64,000 nucleotides of DNA from Streptomyces sp. STR69 (GCF_024519455.1 NZ_JALJRY010000027.1:1-64000); one strand, 5' to 3'. Counted from the first letter of the stretch, positions 9,918 through 18,233 are shown. The notes: generated by a model from the letters alone, not told the origin. A program made the numbers and translations.

Positions 9918-10475
9918 ATGCCGCAATGCTGGACGCGGCCCGCCTCTCCCCAACGGCACCACCCCGTCGAGCTCCAACCTGACCTCCTGCGAACGACGCT
10001 GGAGGCGCCCGCTACCTACCTCAACCAGCGGTGGAACGAGGGCTGCACCGATAGGGGACGGCTCCACCGCGAACCACGCGAGCTCGGCTATCCCGGTAGC
10101 GCCCACAGTGTGCGCCACTGGCTGGAACCCCTAGGTGGAACCGACCCCTAGTTGAATGGTCTGCCCGAGGCTCCGACCATGCGCCAGGCCACTACCTGGT
10201 TTACTCGTCACCCCAACGGGCTGACCAGCGAGGAATCCCCCCGCCTCAAACAACTCCTCGACCGCTGACCCGAGTTGACTGACACTGCCGCTCACGGCCG
10301 CGAGTTCGCCAAGATCACGGACAAGCTGGACGGCACCCTGCGGTTGCCCAGCTCGATCGACCGAGTCGAGGATGCCGAGCTCCCCATGATCCGTAGCTTC
10401 GCCCGCAACCTTCGCAATGACCTCGTAGCCGCCAGCCGCCGAACACCCAGAGTCACCAAGGTAGCGGGATCGTGA
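9918..10475 (+). pseudogene. Decayed ISL3-type transposase, C-terminal half
   Basis: One frame carries motifs typical of ISL3 transposases in Streptomyces: a YLNQRWNEGCTDRGRLHREP segment followed by GYPGSAHSVRHWLEP (the regulatory HTH-like part), then TWFTRHPNGLTSEESPRLKQ, and near the end a MIRSFARNLRNDL helix. The frame is broken by a TAG at 10149-10151 and a TGA at 10266-10268. The usual end (the segment with the last catalytic Glu) is missing. No terminal inverted repeats were found, so this is an old remnant, perhaps the agent of the rearrangement just upstream. Confidence 0.7.
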
Positions 10476-10688
10476 CCGGCTTCACGGAAATCTTGGAAGG
10501 GCAAGGATTCAGCCGCCGCCGACACTGGGCGGTGTCGCGTGACTTCCATGGGGGTCATTGCGCAGGGGGCGGCAATGGCGTCCAGCGCGCAACGGTTCGA
10601 TCGCGTTGCGCATCCCATGTCTCGACTGAATTCTGAGGCGCGGTTGCGTGGCCCCTGCGGCAGTCTTGACCGGCCTGGCTGCGGGCTG
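10476..10688. other. No gene seen
   Basis: No supported reading frame lies between the transposase remnant and the operator pair. Together with the operator stretch it forms a gap of about 365 bases ahead of the SnoaL-like pseudogene. Confidence 0.5.
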
Positions 10689-10726
10689 TTAGTCATGTGC
10701 CTAAGCATTATTAGGCAGTCGTCTAA
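10689..10726. promoter_or_regulatory. Two TetR-type operators (distal copy)
   Basis: TTAGTCATGTGCCTAA (10689-10704) and TTAGGCAGTCGTCTAA (10711-10726) are imperfect versions of the 16-bp palindrome TTAGGC-N4-GCCTAA found twice at 15864-15903. Centre spacing is 22 bp here and 24 bp there. They lie about 115 bases ahead of the degenerate SnoaL-like gene, which suggests that this gene and the luciferase-like gene after it were controlled by the TetR protein at 15995-16630. Confidence 0.65.
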
Positions 10727-10842
10727 ATCCATGTCGAACGCGAGCCGGACGCTGATGCGCTCGCCGTGCCCGCCGGCCCACACTCTGAAGGAGCGACCGT
10801 GGCCTTGGCACTCATCTCTCTCGCCCCGCCATCGGAGTTGCG

Positions 10843-11400
10843 GTGACTCGACGAGCGGAGGGCTTCCGCATGCTCATCGAAGAGCCACTCGAACAACAGC
10901 CGCGGCATGTGCGCTACCTGCGGTGCCTCGCCGTGATTCTGGGCTGTGTCTTCAAACGTGCGCGTGGGCACAGCAGCCTCGACACAGGTGCCCTGACCGC
11001 CGCCTACCACGTCGACGGTTTCGGCGACCGTGGACACGCGGTCGAGCTCGGTTCAGCCTGTGCGAACTGGGCGAACAAGGTCCACGTCGCCAGTCCCGAA
11101 CAGCACACTTACAACATCACGAACGACACATGCGGGATCGACAGCGCGACCGCGCACTGCGAGAGCTACGTCCTGGTGGCCCTGCTCGGACACGGGCCTC
11201 TGGTGCTTAGTTGACCAGCGGTCGCCACCGGGACCCATCGGGGGCTGCGGCGATGCCTGGAAGGCCGTGGTGCGTTGCTCGACCGTGGAATCGACGCTCG
11301 CGGGTGACGCCTTCCTCCTGAGAAGTTCCTGCTTTGCCCGGCAGGGCTTCCTTGAAGGCACGCGCAGGGGAGCGACCTGTCCTGTCAGGGCCTGCCGCTT
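10843..11400 (+). pseudogene. Degenerate SnoaL-like (NTF2 fold) protein, paralogue of the 12955-13545 gene
   Basis: Frame 1 from about 10900 to 11200 encodes ARGHSSLDTGALTAAYHVDG and AHCESYVLVALL, which align closely with ARGHDRHDAELLTAAYHEDG and AHCESYVLVGLL of the intact minus-strand gene. The match then resumes in frame 2 (CSTVESTLAGDAFLLRSSCF, then ARQGFLEGTR) against STVELALSADASLLQTPFFT, then RQGFVKGTR. About 20 codons around the frame change, including the MSGRYLDRLERR region, are lost. The N-terminus is also garbled; a GTG with a GAAGGAG site at 10799 opens only a 15-codon frame. This is a dead or dying duplicate. Confidence 0.75.
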
Positions 11401-11438
11401 GCTGGTAGCGCGACCAACCCACAACGGAACGAGGACTC

Positions 11439-12361
11439 ATGCGTATCGGGCTGACAGGTGGGGCAGCGACTCCCGACGGGATCGTCCGACAGGCCGAGCG
11501 GGCCGAGGCGGACGGCTTCAGCGCGCTCTGGTACGCCAGCGTCGTCAGTGGTGATCCGCTGGTGGCCATGGCACTGGCGGGCCGGGCCACACGGTCCATC
11601 GAACTGGGCACGGCCGTCCTGCAGACGTATCCGTGCCACCCCCTGCTCCAGGCGAACCGGGCTTCCTCAGTCGTCGCCGCCATGAACCGACCCGGCTTCA
11701 CTCTGGGTATAGGCCCCTCCCACAAACCATTGGTCCGTGGGGTGTACGGACTGTCGTACGACCATCCCGGGCGCAGCACCGAGGAGTACATCCGGATCCT
11801 TACCGGCCTGCTGCGCGGCGAGACCGTGGACATCGACGGGGAGGACTGGACCGTCCACAGCATCGGCCACCTGACCGCCCCCGCACATCCCGTGCCGGTC
11901 CTGGTCTCCGCCCTTTCACCACGGCTGCTGCGTGTGGCGGGCAGTACGCCGACGGGACGGTGTTGTGGATGGCGTCAGCGAAGGCGATCGAGTCCCATGT
12001 CGCCCCGCGACTCTACGCTGCTGCCTCCGCCGCCGGACGGCCCGCGCCGCGCATCGTCGCCGGGCTGCCGATCGCTGTCCACGACGACGAGGCGGAGGCC
12101 CGCGCCGCTGCGGCGGCCACCACCACCGAGTACGGCGGCATGCCCAACTACCAGCGAATCCTCGACATCGGCGGCGCCGCGAGCCCCGCGGATGCGGCTA
12201 TCGTCGGTACGGAGAGATCGGTCCGGGTCCAGCTTCAGGGACTCCTCGACTCCGGAGCCACCGAGATCTGGGCCGCGTCTTTCCCTGTTGGGGACACCAA
12301 GGAGGCCAGGGTGGCGTCCCTCCGCCGGACCAGGGACCTGCTGCGAGAGCTCACCACTTGA
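11439..12361 (+). pseudogene. Luciferase-like (LLM class) F420-dependent oxidoreductase with one frameshift
   Basis: Frame 0 from the ATG (ribosome site GAGGA) encodes the N-terminal half of a bacterial-luciferase-like TIM barrel: MRIGLTGGAATPDGIVRQAE, a TRSIELGTAVLQTYPCHPLL strand pair, and the STEEYIRILTGLLRGE helix typical of F420-dependent LLM enzymes. Near 11941-11945, after PRLLRVAG, the homology jumps to frame 2 (YADGTVLWMASAKAIESHVA) and runs to the TGA at 12359-12361. Restoring one base (GGC-GAG-TAC) would rebuild an about 307-residue protein of normal length. It follows the SnoaL-like pseudogene by about 40 bases. It may be a true pseudogene or a one-base sequencing error. Confidence 0.75.
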
Positions 12362-12954
12362 GTCGGGCGATGTGTGTTTCAGTACGACCCTAGGTTCGTG
12401 TCCCGCACGGCGAGCAACGGGTGAGTCGGCCAGGCGTCGGTTCTGCGGCCGATTCTGAGGCGTTCGTCAAGGTGTTGGGCCTTCTCGGCTTCTTAGGCAG
12501 GGACGACGGCGTGGTCCTCGTACGCGATGGGGGCCCGACCGTCCGCACCGGTGCGAGCGTCTGTTCGTACCGGTCCGGCCTGACGGCCATCTGGCCTGGC
12601 GCTCCGATTCGGTTCCCAGCAACGCCGACGAGGTACTCGATGTCGTTGCGCGGCGCCATGGTCCGAGAACCTGCCCGACAGAGAGCTCCGGCAGGACCAC
12701 CCCAACGGCGCGGTCACGGGTGGGCTCGTGTTGTGCTGCCCTTCCGGTCGGGCGCGCTATGCCCCGCAGCGGTGCGTGGTCCGGACCGTGAGGCGACCAC
12801 GGCGCGGCTCGCTGTTCGTCAGCCCCCTTGTCGGCGGCGTGCGGCGGATGACGGGCGCGGGCGACCATGTCGACGTAGTGGACGGGATGCTACGCGGTGA
12901 GCAACGTAGGTGGCCCGGACGGTCGGTGTACCGGCTGTGTTTGTCCATCGCCGG
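12362..12954. other. 593-base stretch without a recognisable gene
   Basis: Overlapping open frames exist on both strands, but none has a family-like sequence, a convincing ribosome site or normal Streptomyces third-position bias. I see no terminal repeats. It separates the plus-strand pseudogene pair from the minus-strand operon and is probably decayed sequence. Confidence 0.5.
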
Positions 12955-13545
12955 TCACCAGCGCTCCGGCGGCTCCGTGTCGTGCCGGAGCGGTCGCCGA
13001 TACGACAGATCGGTCGTATCCCGGGTTCCCTTCACGAAGCCCTGCCTGGTGAAGAAGGGGGTCTGTAGTAGTGAGGCGTCTGCGCTGAGGGCCAGTTCGA
13101 CGGTGGAGCGGCGTAGCGCTATCCGCCAGGTTCCGTCGCGGCGTTCGAGCCGGTCGAGGTAGCGGCCGCTCATCAGTTGTGCCGTGCGGCCGTCGGGATT
13201 GAGCAGCCCGACCAGCACGTAGCTTTCGCAATGGGCGATGTCGCCGTCGATCTCGCAGATGTGGGTGGTGATGTTGTGGGTGTGCAGCTGGGCGGCGGCC
13301 GCATGCATTTGGTTGGCCCAAGCCGCGTATTGAGGGCCGGAGTTGATGGTATGCCCGTGCTCGTCGAGACCGTCTTCGTGGTAGGCGGCCGTCAGAAGCT
13401 CGGCGTCGTGGCGGTCGTGTCCACGCGCGTGGGTCGCGACGCAGTCGAGGATGGCAGTGCGGTCCATCAGGAACTGGACGTCCCGTTGCAGGGCCCCGAG
13501 TTGTCCCTCATTGCTCACATCGTGCGTGTTGTTCACATGGTTCAT
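12955..13545 (-). CDS. SnoaL-like (NTF2-fold) protein
   Basis: 196 residues, close to the usual size of single-domain NTF2-fold proteins of the SnoaL_4 type. The N-terminal helix LMDRTAILDCVATHARGHDR and the block LTAAYHEDG match the pattern in which an Asp/His pair lines the pocket of hydratases, isomerases or cyclases; residues such as HNITTHICEIDGDIAHCESY form the sheet. The start ATG has GGGAGA 8 bases upstream. It lies 23 bases after the TauD-type gene and is the last gene of the minus-strand operon. A degenerate duplicate lies at 10843-11400. The reaction is unknown. Confidence 0.85.
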   Translation of the reverse strand: MNHVNNTHDVSNEGQLGALQRDVQFLMDRTAILDCVATHARGHDRHDAELLTAAYHEDGLDEHGHTINSGPQYAAWANQMHAAAAQLHTHNITTHICEIDGDIAHCESYVLVGLLNPDGRTAQLMSGRYLDRLERRDGTWRIALRRSTVELALSADASLLQTPFFTRQGFVKGTRDTTDLSYRRPLRHDTEPPERW

Positions 13546-13568
13546 CTCGGGCGTCTCCCTTTGCCTGG

Positions 13569-14402
13569 TTACGCGACGGCTTCCTCGCCGACCAAGGTGG
13601 TGCGGTGCATGAGTCGGGGCGATGTCTGCCGGTACGGCAGGGCGCGGTGCAGCATTCCGGTGTTGTCCCAGATGACCAGGTCACCGCGGCGCCAGTGGTG
13701 GCGCAGTACGAATCGGGGCCGTGTCGACCACTCCTGCAAGCGGTCGAGCAGCGCACGGCTTTCGGCGGCGGTCAGGCCGACCACGCAGTCGGCGGTGGCC
13801 CCGATGAGCAGGGACTTGCGGTCGTCGCTGTGGGTCCACACCAGCGGGTGCTCGCGGGAGGGGACTCGCTGCCAGGCCGTGAGCTCCTTCTGCGATGGCT
13901 CGGGGGTGACCAGCAGCTGGGCCGCGGCGAAGCTGTGCACGACCCGCAGCCCCGCCAACTGCTGCTTCTCCTCCTCCGGCAATGCGGCATAGGCGGAGAA
14001 GGTGTTGGTGAACTCGGTGTCTCCGCCCTCGTCGGAGACCTCGCGGGCCGTCAGCAGTGTGGCCTTCTGTGGTACGGCGTCGGTTGCGCCGTCGAGGTGC
14101 CAGTGGAACGTCCCCTGCTGGTAGGCGGCCAGTTCGCTCTTGGCGGGGTCGAGGCTGATTTTCTGAACCTCCGGGTGGCCGGCTGCGCTGCCAAGAGGAG
14201 GGACGACGACATCGCCGAGCATGCGGCTCAGGGCGACGAGATCCGCGTCCCCGATGTGCGCCTCGCGGCAGACCACCACCCCGTGGGCCTGGAGCGCTTT
14301 CCGGAGGTCGTCGGCTACCTTGCGGTCGACCAGCTGGTGGCCCGACAGACCGGCGAACTCCACGCCGATCTCGGGTGCGATGGGAGTTACGGAGAGGGCC
14401 AT
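13569..14402 (-). CDS. TauD/TfdA-family Fe(II)/2-oxoglutarate-dependent dioxygenase
   Basis: 277 residues, normal for the family. The metal triad is visible: His102-x-Asp104 in FHWHLDG and a distal His in NTGMLHRA about 150 residues later. A C-terminal Arg in SPRLMHRTTL would bind 2-oxoglutarate. Members hydroxylate small carboxylates, sulfonates, phenoxyacids or secondary metabolites; the substrate cannot be told from sequence. AAGGAGAC lies 3 bases ahead of the ATG. It sits between the CMD-family gene (48 bases upstream) and the SnoaL-like gene (23 bases downstream), all probably from the promoter at 15.8 kb. Confidence 0.88.
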   Translation of the reverse strand: MALSVTPIAPEIGVEFAGLSGHQLVDRKVADDLRKALQAHGVVVCREAHIGDADLVALSRMLGDVVVPPLGSAAGHPEVQKISLDPAKSELAAYQQGTFHWHLDGATDAVPQKATLLTAREVSDEGGDTEFTNTFSAYAALPEEEKQQLAGLRVVHSFAAAQLLVTPEPSQKELTAWQRVPSREHPLVWTHSDDRKSLLIGATADCVVGLTAAESRALLDRLQEWSTRPRFVLRHHWRRGDLVIWDNTGMLHRALPYRQTSPRLMHRTTLVGEEAVA

Positions 14403-14450
14403 GATGTCTCCTTGCGGTGGGGGAGTGGCGGGGAGACGCGCTGTCGGGTG

Positions 14451-15023
14451 TCAGCCGTACGTGAGGTCGTCGTCGAAGTCGACGGCGAAGGAACGGAGCA
14501 GCCAGGCGACGGTTTCGTAGGCGCCGACGGTGACGATGACATCGAGCAGTTGCTGGGTGTCCAGCTCGGACGTCAGCACCGTCCAGGTCTCCTCGGCGAT
14601 GGCGCCCTCACCGACCAGTTCGTCGGCAGCCCGCAGCAGAGCGGCTTCCAGCGGATTCCAGGGGGGCGCTTCAGGGACCGAGCGGATCCGCTCGATCTCC
14701 TCGTCGTCCAAGCCGGCGTCATGGGCGGCGAGCAGGTGCTGAGCCCACTCGTACGGCGCGTTGCGGACGTGCGCGACGCGAAGGATGAGGATCTCGCGCT
14801 GCCGCGAAGACAGGGTCGTGCCGAGCAGCGCGTGACCGTTGAGGGTGAAGAACGCCCGGGCCAGCGCCGGGTGGTGCGCGAAGGTGCCAAGAAGGTTCAG
14901 AGCCTTGGGCCGGCCCTCGTGGACGAGCCGCGGATGGCGTGGAGAAGACGGCGCGAGGGCGGCCATGGCGTCACGCATCTCTGGCGGCCACTGCTTGGTT
15001 GGAAGCGGTTCGACGTGCGCCAT
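14451..15023 (-). CDS. Carboxymuconolactone decarboxylase (CMD)-family protein without CxxC
   Basis: 190 residues with the all-helical CMD fold: LSSRQREILILRVAHVRNAP followed by YEWAQHLLAAHDAGLDDEEI. The positions that carry Cys-x-x-Cys in AhpD peroxidases are not cysteine here (YEWAQH), so a disulfide-peroxidase role is unlikely; this subtype (with an Asn-Ala-Pro-Tyr-Glu-Trp motif) is usually of unknown function. I chose the ATG at 15023 over upstream starts because GGAGGGACC lies 6 bases before it. It is the second gene of the minus-strand operon, 103 bases after the PPOX-like gene. Confidence 0.82.
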   Translation of the reverse strand: MAHVEPLPTKQWPPEMRDAMAALAPSSPRHPRLVHEGRPKALNLLGTFAHHPALARAFFTLNGHALLGTTLSSRQREILILRVAHVRNAPYEWAQHLLAAHDAGLDDEEIERIRSVPEAPPWNPLEAALLRAADELVGEGAIAEETWTVLTSELDTQQLLDVIVTVGAYETVAWLLRSFAVDFDDDLTYG

Positions 15024-15126
15024 GTAGTTGGTCCCTCCGGGGCTCCGATGATCTGTCCGTTCTCGTGCCGCGCTTGAGGCGCTCGCCACCTGGCCACCGG
15101 ACCGGGCCATTGGGCCCGGTGATCCG

Positions 15127-15621
15127 TCAACGCCGGTCACCGAGGCCGTCCTCCTTCGCGGCGCCCTCGGGACGCCTGGGCCGTCGCTCGTCGCGGTGCA
15201 CGAGACCGTAGAGCCTCGTGACCTCGATGCGCACGATCATCCGACGGTCTCTGATCATCTTCTGGTCGAACATGGGCCGTTCGGCCTCGCCGTTGAAGGC
15301 CCTGTACACCGCGTACAGTTCGTCGACCGCCGGGTCTCCTGGCGAGGCGGCGAGGGCGAAGCCGACCTTGCCTTCGACGACAGCGAAGTTGAAGAAGTTC
15401 GGCCCGGGCACATGGAGGACTGCACGCGCCTCGCGCATCAGGTTCCGGCCCTTGGCGCGAGTGGCCGTCGTCGATATGCGGATGACCGGGGCGCGTTGTC
15501 CGTCCGGGATGTAGTACACGTTCGACAGATGAGGCAGTCCGTCGTCACCGATCGTCGCGAGGACCCCTTCGCGGTGGCCCGCGACGATCTCCCACAAATT
15601 CTCGCGCGTTGTACTGTTCAC
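15127..15621 (-). CDS. PPOX-class (pyridoxamine-phosphate-oxidase-like) flavin/F420-binding protein
   Basis: About 164 residues. The split-barrel signature GVLATIGDDGLPHLSNVYYI opens the domain; STTATRAKGRNLMREARAVL and FALAASPGDPAVDELYAVYR follow, as in F420-dependent PPOX enzymes, which reduce or oxidise small molecules. The frame is open further upstream and would add an unusual His-Leu repeat (HLHLHLHLHG), but I prefer the GTG at 15621, where conserved sequence begins. The ribosome site there is poor, so translation may be coupled to an upstream frame ending at 15618. It is the first gene of the operon, which is divergent from the TetR gene. Confidence 0.75.
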   Translation of the reverse strand: MNSTTRENLWEIVAGHREGVLATIGDDGLPHLSNVYYIPDGQRAPVIRISTTATRAKGRNLMREARAVLHVPGPNFFNFAVVEGKVGFALAASPGDPAVDELYAVYRAFNGEAERPMFDQKMIRDRRMIVRIEVTRLYGLVHRDERRPRRPEGAAKEDGLGDRR

Positions 15622-15797
15622 GGCCGCGCCATGGAGGTGGAGGTGGAGATGGAGGTGCTGGTGGTCAGAGTGCCTGCGGTCCGTTGGGCTACAACGCCTC
15701 GCCCTCGGGGGCCGGGGTGACACCAGGCAGCTGGTCGTCGGCGATCGGAGGGAGGGTGCGGGCCCGTAGGGCGGACCGCTGTCTCAATGCCTCTCAT
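15618..15797 (-). CDS. Possible small upstream ORF overlapping the PPOX start
   Basis: A 59-codon frame starts at an ATG (15797) with a weak AAGGGA site, passes through the CTCCAC-type repeat as a Ser/Thr/Ile run, and stops with a TGA that overlaps the PPOX GTG (GTGA). Such an overlap could couple translation. The composition (Pro/Arg/Thr-rich) is not protein-like, so this may be leader sequence only. Confidence 0.2.
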   Translation of the reverse strand: MRGIETAVRPTGPHPPSDRRRPAAWCHPGPRGRGVVAQRTAGTLTTSTSISTSTSMARP

Positions 15798-15863
15798 GGG
15801 TTGGTCCCTTCGCGTACGAGGTGCACGGCGCACTAAAGCGCGGACAGGCGCTCCGCCCCGGCG

Positions 15864-15903
15864 TTAGGCGATCGCCTAATTTATTGTTTAGGCGTATGCC
15901 TAA
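15864..15903. promoter_or_regulatory. Two TetR-type operators between divergent genes
   Basis: TTAGGCGATCGCCTAA (15864-15879) is a perfect 16-bp palindrome; TTAGGCGTATGCCTAA (15888-15903) differs only in the centre. Their centres are 24 bp apart. They lie 92 bases ahead of the TetR gene in an A/T-rich pocket that must hold the promoters. Their place between a TetR gene and a divergent operon is the classic autoregulatory layout. Confidence 0.8.
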
Positions 15904-15994
15904 CATTGAAGAGTGAGATGGGTCAAGACCGGTACAGTGGCTGGGTGCCCCTGACTCACCAGTTCCGTGGCGAGCCTCCGGCCGGGGAGGCGCT

Positions 15995-16630
15995 GTGACC
16001 GCCCCGCGGGCGCCCCGGTCCGAGGACTCGAAGACCCGCAACGCTCTGCTCGACGCGACGCTGCAGCTGATGGTGGAGGAGGGATACGCTGCGGTCAGCA
16101 CGCGCAAGGTCGCGGCGAAGGCCGGCGCCAACCCTGCCCTCGTCTACTACTACTTCCGCACGATGGACGAGCTGTTCCTGGCGGTGTTCCGTCGTGGGGC
16201 CGAGGCGAACCTGAAGCGCATGCGGGGGGCCCTCGTGGCGGAGCACCCGCTGCGTGCCGTCTGGGAAGTCAGCAGTGAGCCCACCCACGCTGCGCTGACC
16301 ATGGAGTTCATCGCCCTCGCCAACCACCGCGAGACCATTCGTGCGGAACTCGCCACCTACTCCACTCGCTTTAGGCAGATGCAGGAAGAGGTCCTGGTGC
16401 GGGCCCTCGACACCCATGGCATCGACGACGACAGGTTCACCCCGTCCGCGCTGGTCGTCCTGATCGGTGGACTGTCCCGCAGCCTGGCGGTCGACCGCAT
16501 GCTCGGTCTCACGGCAGGTCACGACGAGGTGCGCTCACTCATCGACGAATGTCTGAGGCATTTCGAGGTGCCGGTGGAACAGAAGAACTCCACGCGGGCG
16601 ACGCTCACAGGCGAGGAGGCGCCTGACTGA
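15995..16630 (+). CDS. TetR-family transcriptional regulator
   Basis: 211 residues. The N-terminal HTH is clear (LLDATLQLMVEEGYAAVSTR, then KVAAKAGANPALVYYYFRTM). The C-terminal ligand-binding domain contains an ALTMEFIALANHRETIRAEL helix. GGGGAGG lies 4 bases before the GTG start, 92 bases after two matching palindromes. It is divergent from the PPOX-CMD-TauD-SnoaL operon, so it most likely represses that operon and itself, with the effector probably a substrate or intermediate of the enzymes. The same palindrome at 10689-10726 suggests a second target. Confidence 0.9.
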   Translation: MTAPRAPRSEDSKTRNALLDATLQLMVEEGYAAVSTRKVAAKAGANPALVYYYFRTMDELFLAVFRRGAEANLKRMRGALVAEHPLRAVWEVSSEPTHAALTMEFIALANHRETIRAELATYSTRFRQMQEEVLVRALDTHGIDDDRFTPSALVVLIGGLSRSLAVDRMLGLTAGHDEVRSLIDECLRHFEVPVEQKNSTRATLTGEEAPD

Positions 16631-17619
16631 TCGCGTGACTCTGTGGACCGCTCCCGGATCGGCCCGGTTCCTGCAGATCGTTGCCTAAGTCGTCCGAGGG
16701 GAGCCGTATGGCACGAAGCGGTTCGTGCACGGTCACCGTGATCCTCCGGCGTCCAACCCGAGGCCTCCCGTCCTCGACCCGGCCAACCTGGCTGTTCCGC
16801 CTCGCCTGAACCTACGCATCGTGCGAAGCGGCCGGTTGTCGCGGGCAGTCACGACTCCATGATCGTCACTCGTCGTGCCGCAGTCTCCGTCGAGGACGGG
16901 GTGGCCGCCGCGCGCAAACGGCGCACCAGGGCAATTACCGGCGAGCACTTCGATCGGGCGCTTGGAGGCGTGGATGCCGCAGAACACCGGTTTCGCGCGC
17001 TGGCGTCGCCACGCGCTGATTATCGGGAGGTCCCTACGCGCTGGCTGGCTCGGAGAACGAACCGCGGCCGGAACTGTTCTACGGGCCGGGCGTCGAGGGC
17101 TACACCGACTACCCCTTCCTCGAAGCGGCTTGAGGCCCACGGTCACGTCTGTCCATGCGGCAGCCCCACTCGCACATGGACAGGCGCCCGACCGGCGACA
17201 CTGCGCCCGCTCCTGCGAGCCCGCGGTCGGAGCCGGGGGGTGCCGAAGGGCGCCATCGCGCAAGATCAATTTCAGCGCCAACCACGGTTCCGTTGGTCAA
17301 GGCCGGCGACCGCCTCATGATGGCGTCGCTGCGCGTCGCCGATCGCGAGTCTGCGGTGCTGTTGCCCGGTCCGGAGCAGTTGCCGTGCGCTTCGTCGAGC
17401 ACCACCTCGTCGTCCGGGCCGCGCATCCGACCCGGCGTCGGTCGCTCAGGCGGCGAGGGCGGTGCGGACTGCGGCGTAGGCGCGGGCGACCTCGACGCAT
17501 GGACATCCCAGGGACTTTTCAGGGACTTTCACGCCTGTCCCAGGGACTTTCCGCCGCGTAAGCAGGGTAGCCCCGGACAGTGCTGAAAGATAAGAACGCG
17601 CTGGTCATAGCCTGCATCG
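16631..17619. other. About 1 kb without a recognisable gene
   Basis: Several overlapping frames are open on both strands but none resembles a known family or has a good start. One short segment (codons ending at the TGA near 17130, reading PELFYGPGVEGYTDYPFLEA) looks protein-like, as if it were the C-terminus of a lost gene, but I cannot place it. This is probably degraded sequence. Confidence 0.5.
17509..17551 (+). repeat. Three direct copies of CAGGGACTTT[TC]
   Basis: Copies begin at 17509, 17520 and 17541, giving 11-bp and 21-bp steps. No supported gene adjoins. Spacing near the helical repeat could suit a protein bound to one face, but it may be a chance repeat in decayed DNA. Confidence 0.5.
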
Positions 17620-17754
17620 TCAGCATTCGATGATGTTCACCGCGAGGCCCCCGCGTGCAGTCTCCTTGTACTTTACGGACATGTCCGCGCAGGTGTCCTT
17701 CATGGTCTTGATGACCTTGCTGGCCTCGACGTACGCGTCCGCCCTCCCATCCCG
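17620..17754 (-). pseudogene. C-terminal fossil of L-serine dehydratase (sdaA)
   Basis: 44 codons end in the characteristic C-terminus of iron-sulfur L-serine ammonia-lyases: ASKVIKTMKDTCADMSVKYK, then ETARGGLAVNIIEC and a stop. Upstream of about 17754 the homology ends abruptly. There is no start or catalytic domain, so this is the tail left by a deletion. Confidence 0.75.
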
Positions 17755-18199
17755 TTGGCAGGCCCGACGACGGCAGCACGCATTTCACTGCTCGTCTCGA
17801 CGCGCTCCCGCGCAGGGCTGTCGCGGATGCTCTCAGAGGGCGCCTCGGTCAGCAGGCCGCCGACCCGGACGTGGGGGTCAGCCGGATGATCGAAGGAGCG
17901 CCGATGCGCGTGGAGGTCCGGGCTGGAACTGGCCGTAGCGGTGTAGTGCGCTAGGTGCGCGTGCGCGGCGAGGACTGAACTCCGAATCTCAGGAACGCCA
18001 GTGGCACCGTCGGTGCGGACATTGCGGGGCCCCTTGGGCGAGCACACTCCGTGAAGGCTGACGCTCACTCGGATATCTCTGATGCATCGTCACCAATTTA
18101 AGATCATCTTGCACTCGCGTTGCACAAGGTGATGAAAAACAGCGGTGATCAATGGAGGGTCCTGCAAGGGTGTAACGGCAGGTCGGCAGGCATTTAGGA
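17755..18199. other. No gene seen
   Basis: A minus-strand open frame (about 120 codons) covers much of this stretch, but it is Ser/Pro/Arg-rich with no family resemblance and no ribosome site. Confidence 0.4.
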
Positions 18200-18233
18200 G
18201 TGTCGTGCCCCTCATCTCCCAGGGGCACGACAC
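18200..18233 (-). terminator. Hairpin terminator after the MurA-like gene
   Basis: Perfect 12-bp stem GTGTCGTGCCCC / GGGGCACGACAC with a 10-base loop, 9 bases after the stop of the minus-strand MurA-like gene. Confidence 0.75.

Noticed and set aside
12390..12900. Overlapping frames on both strands after the LLM gene
   Set aside because: No ribosome site, no family motif and poor codon bias on either strand.
17037..17133. Short frame ending PELFYGPGVEGYTDYPFLEA before a stop
   Set aside because: Looks protein-like but is too short to assign to any family, and an in-frame stop lies just upstream.
16733..17281. Minus-strand frame containing VFCGIHASKRP, similar to an IS110 transposase start
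   Set aside because: Only a few residues resemble IS110 (VFCGID); the DEDD motif and C-terminal domain are absent.
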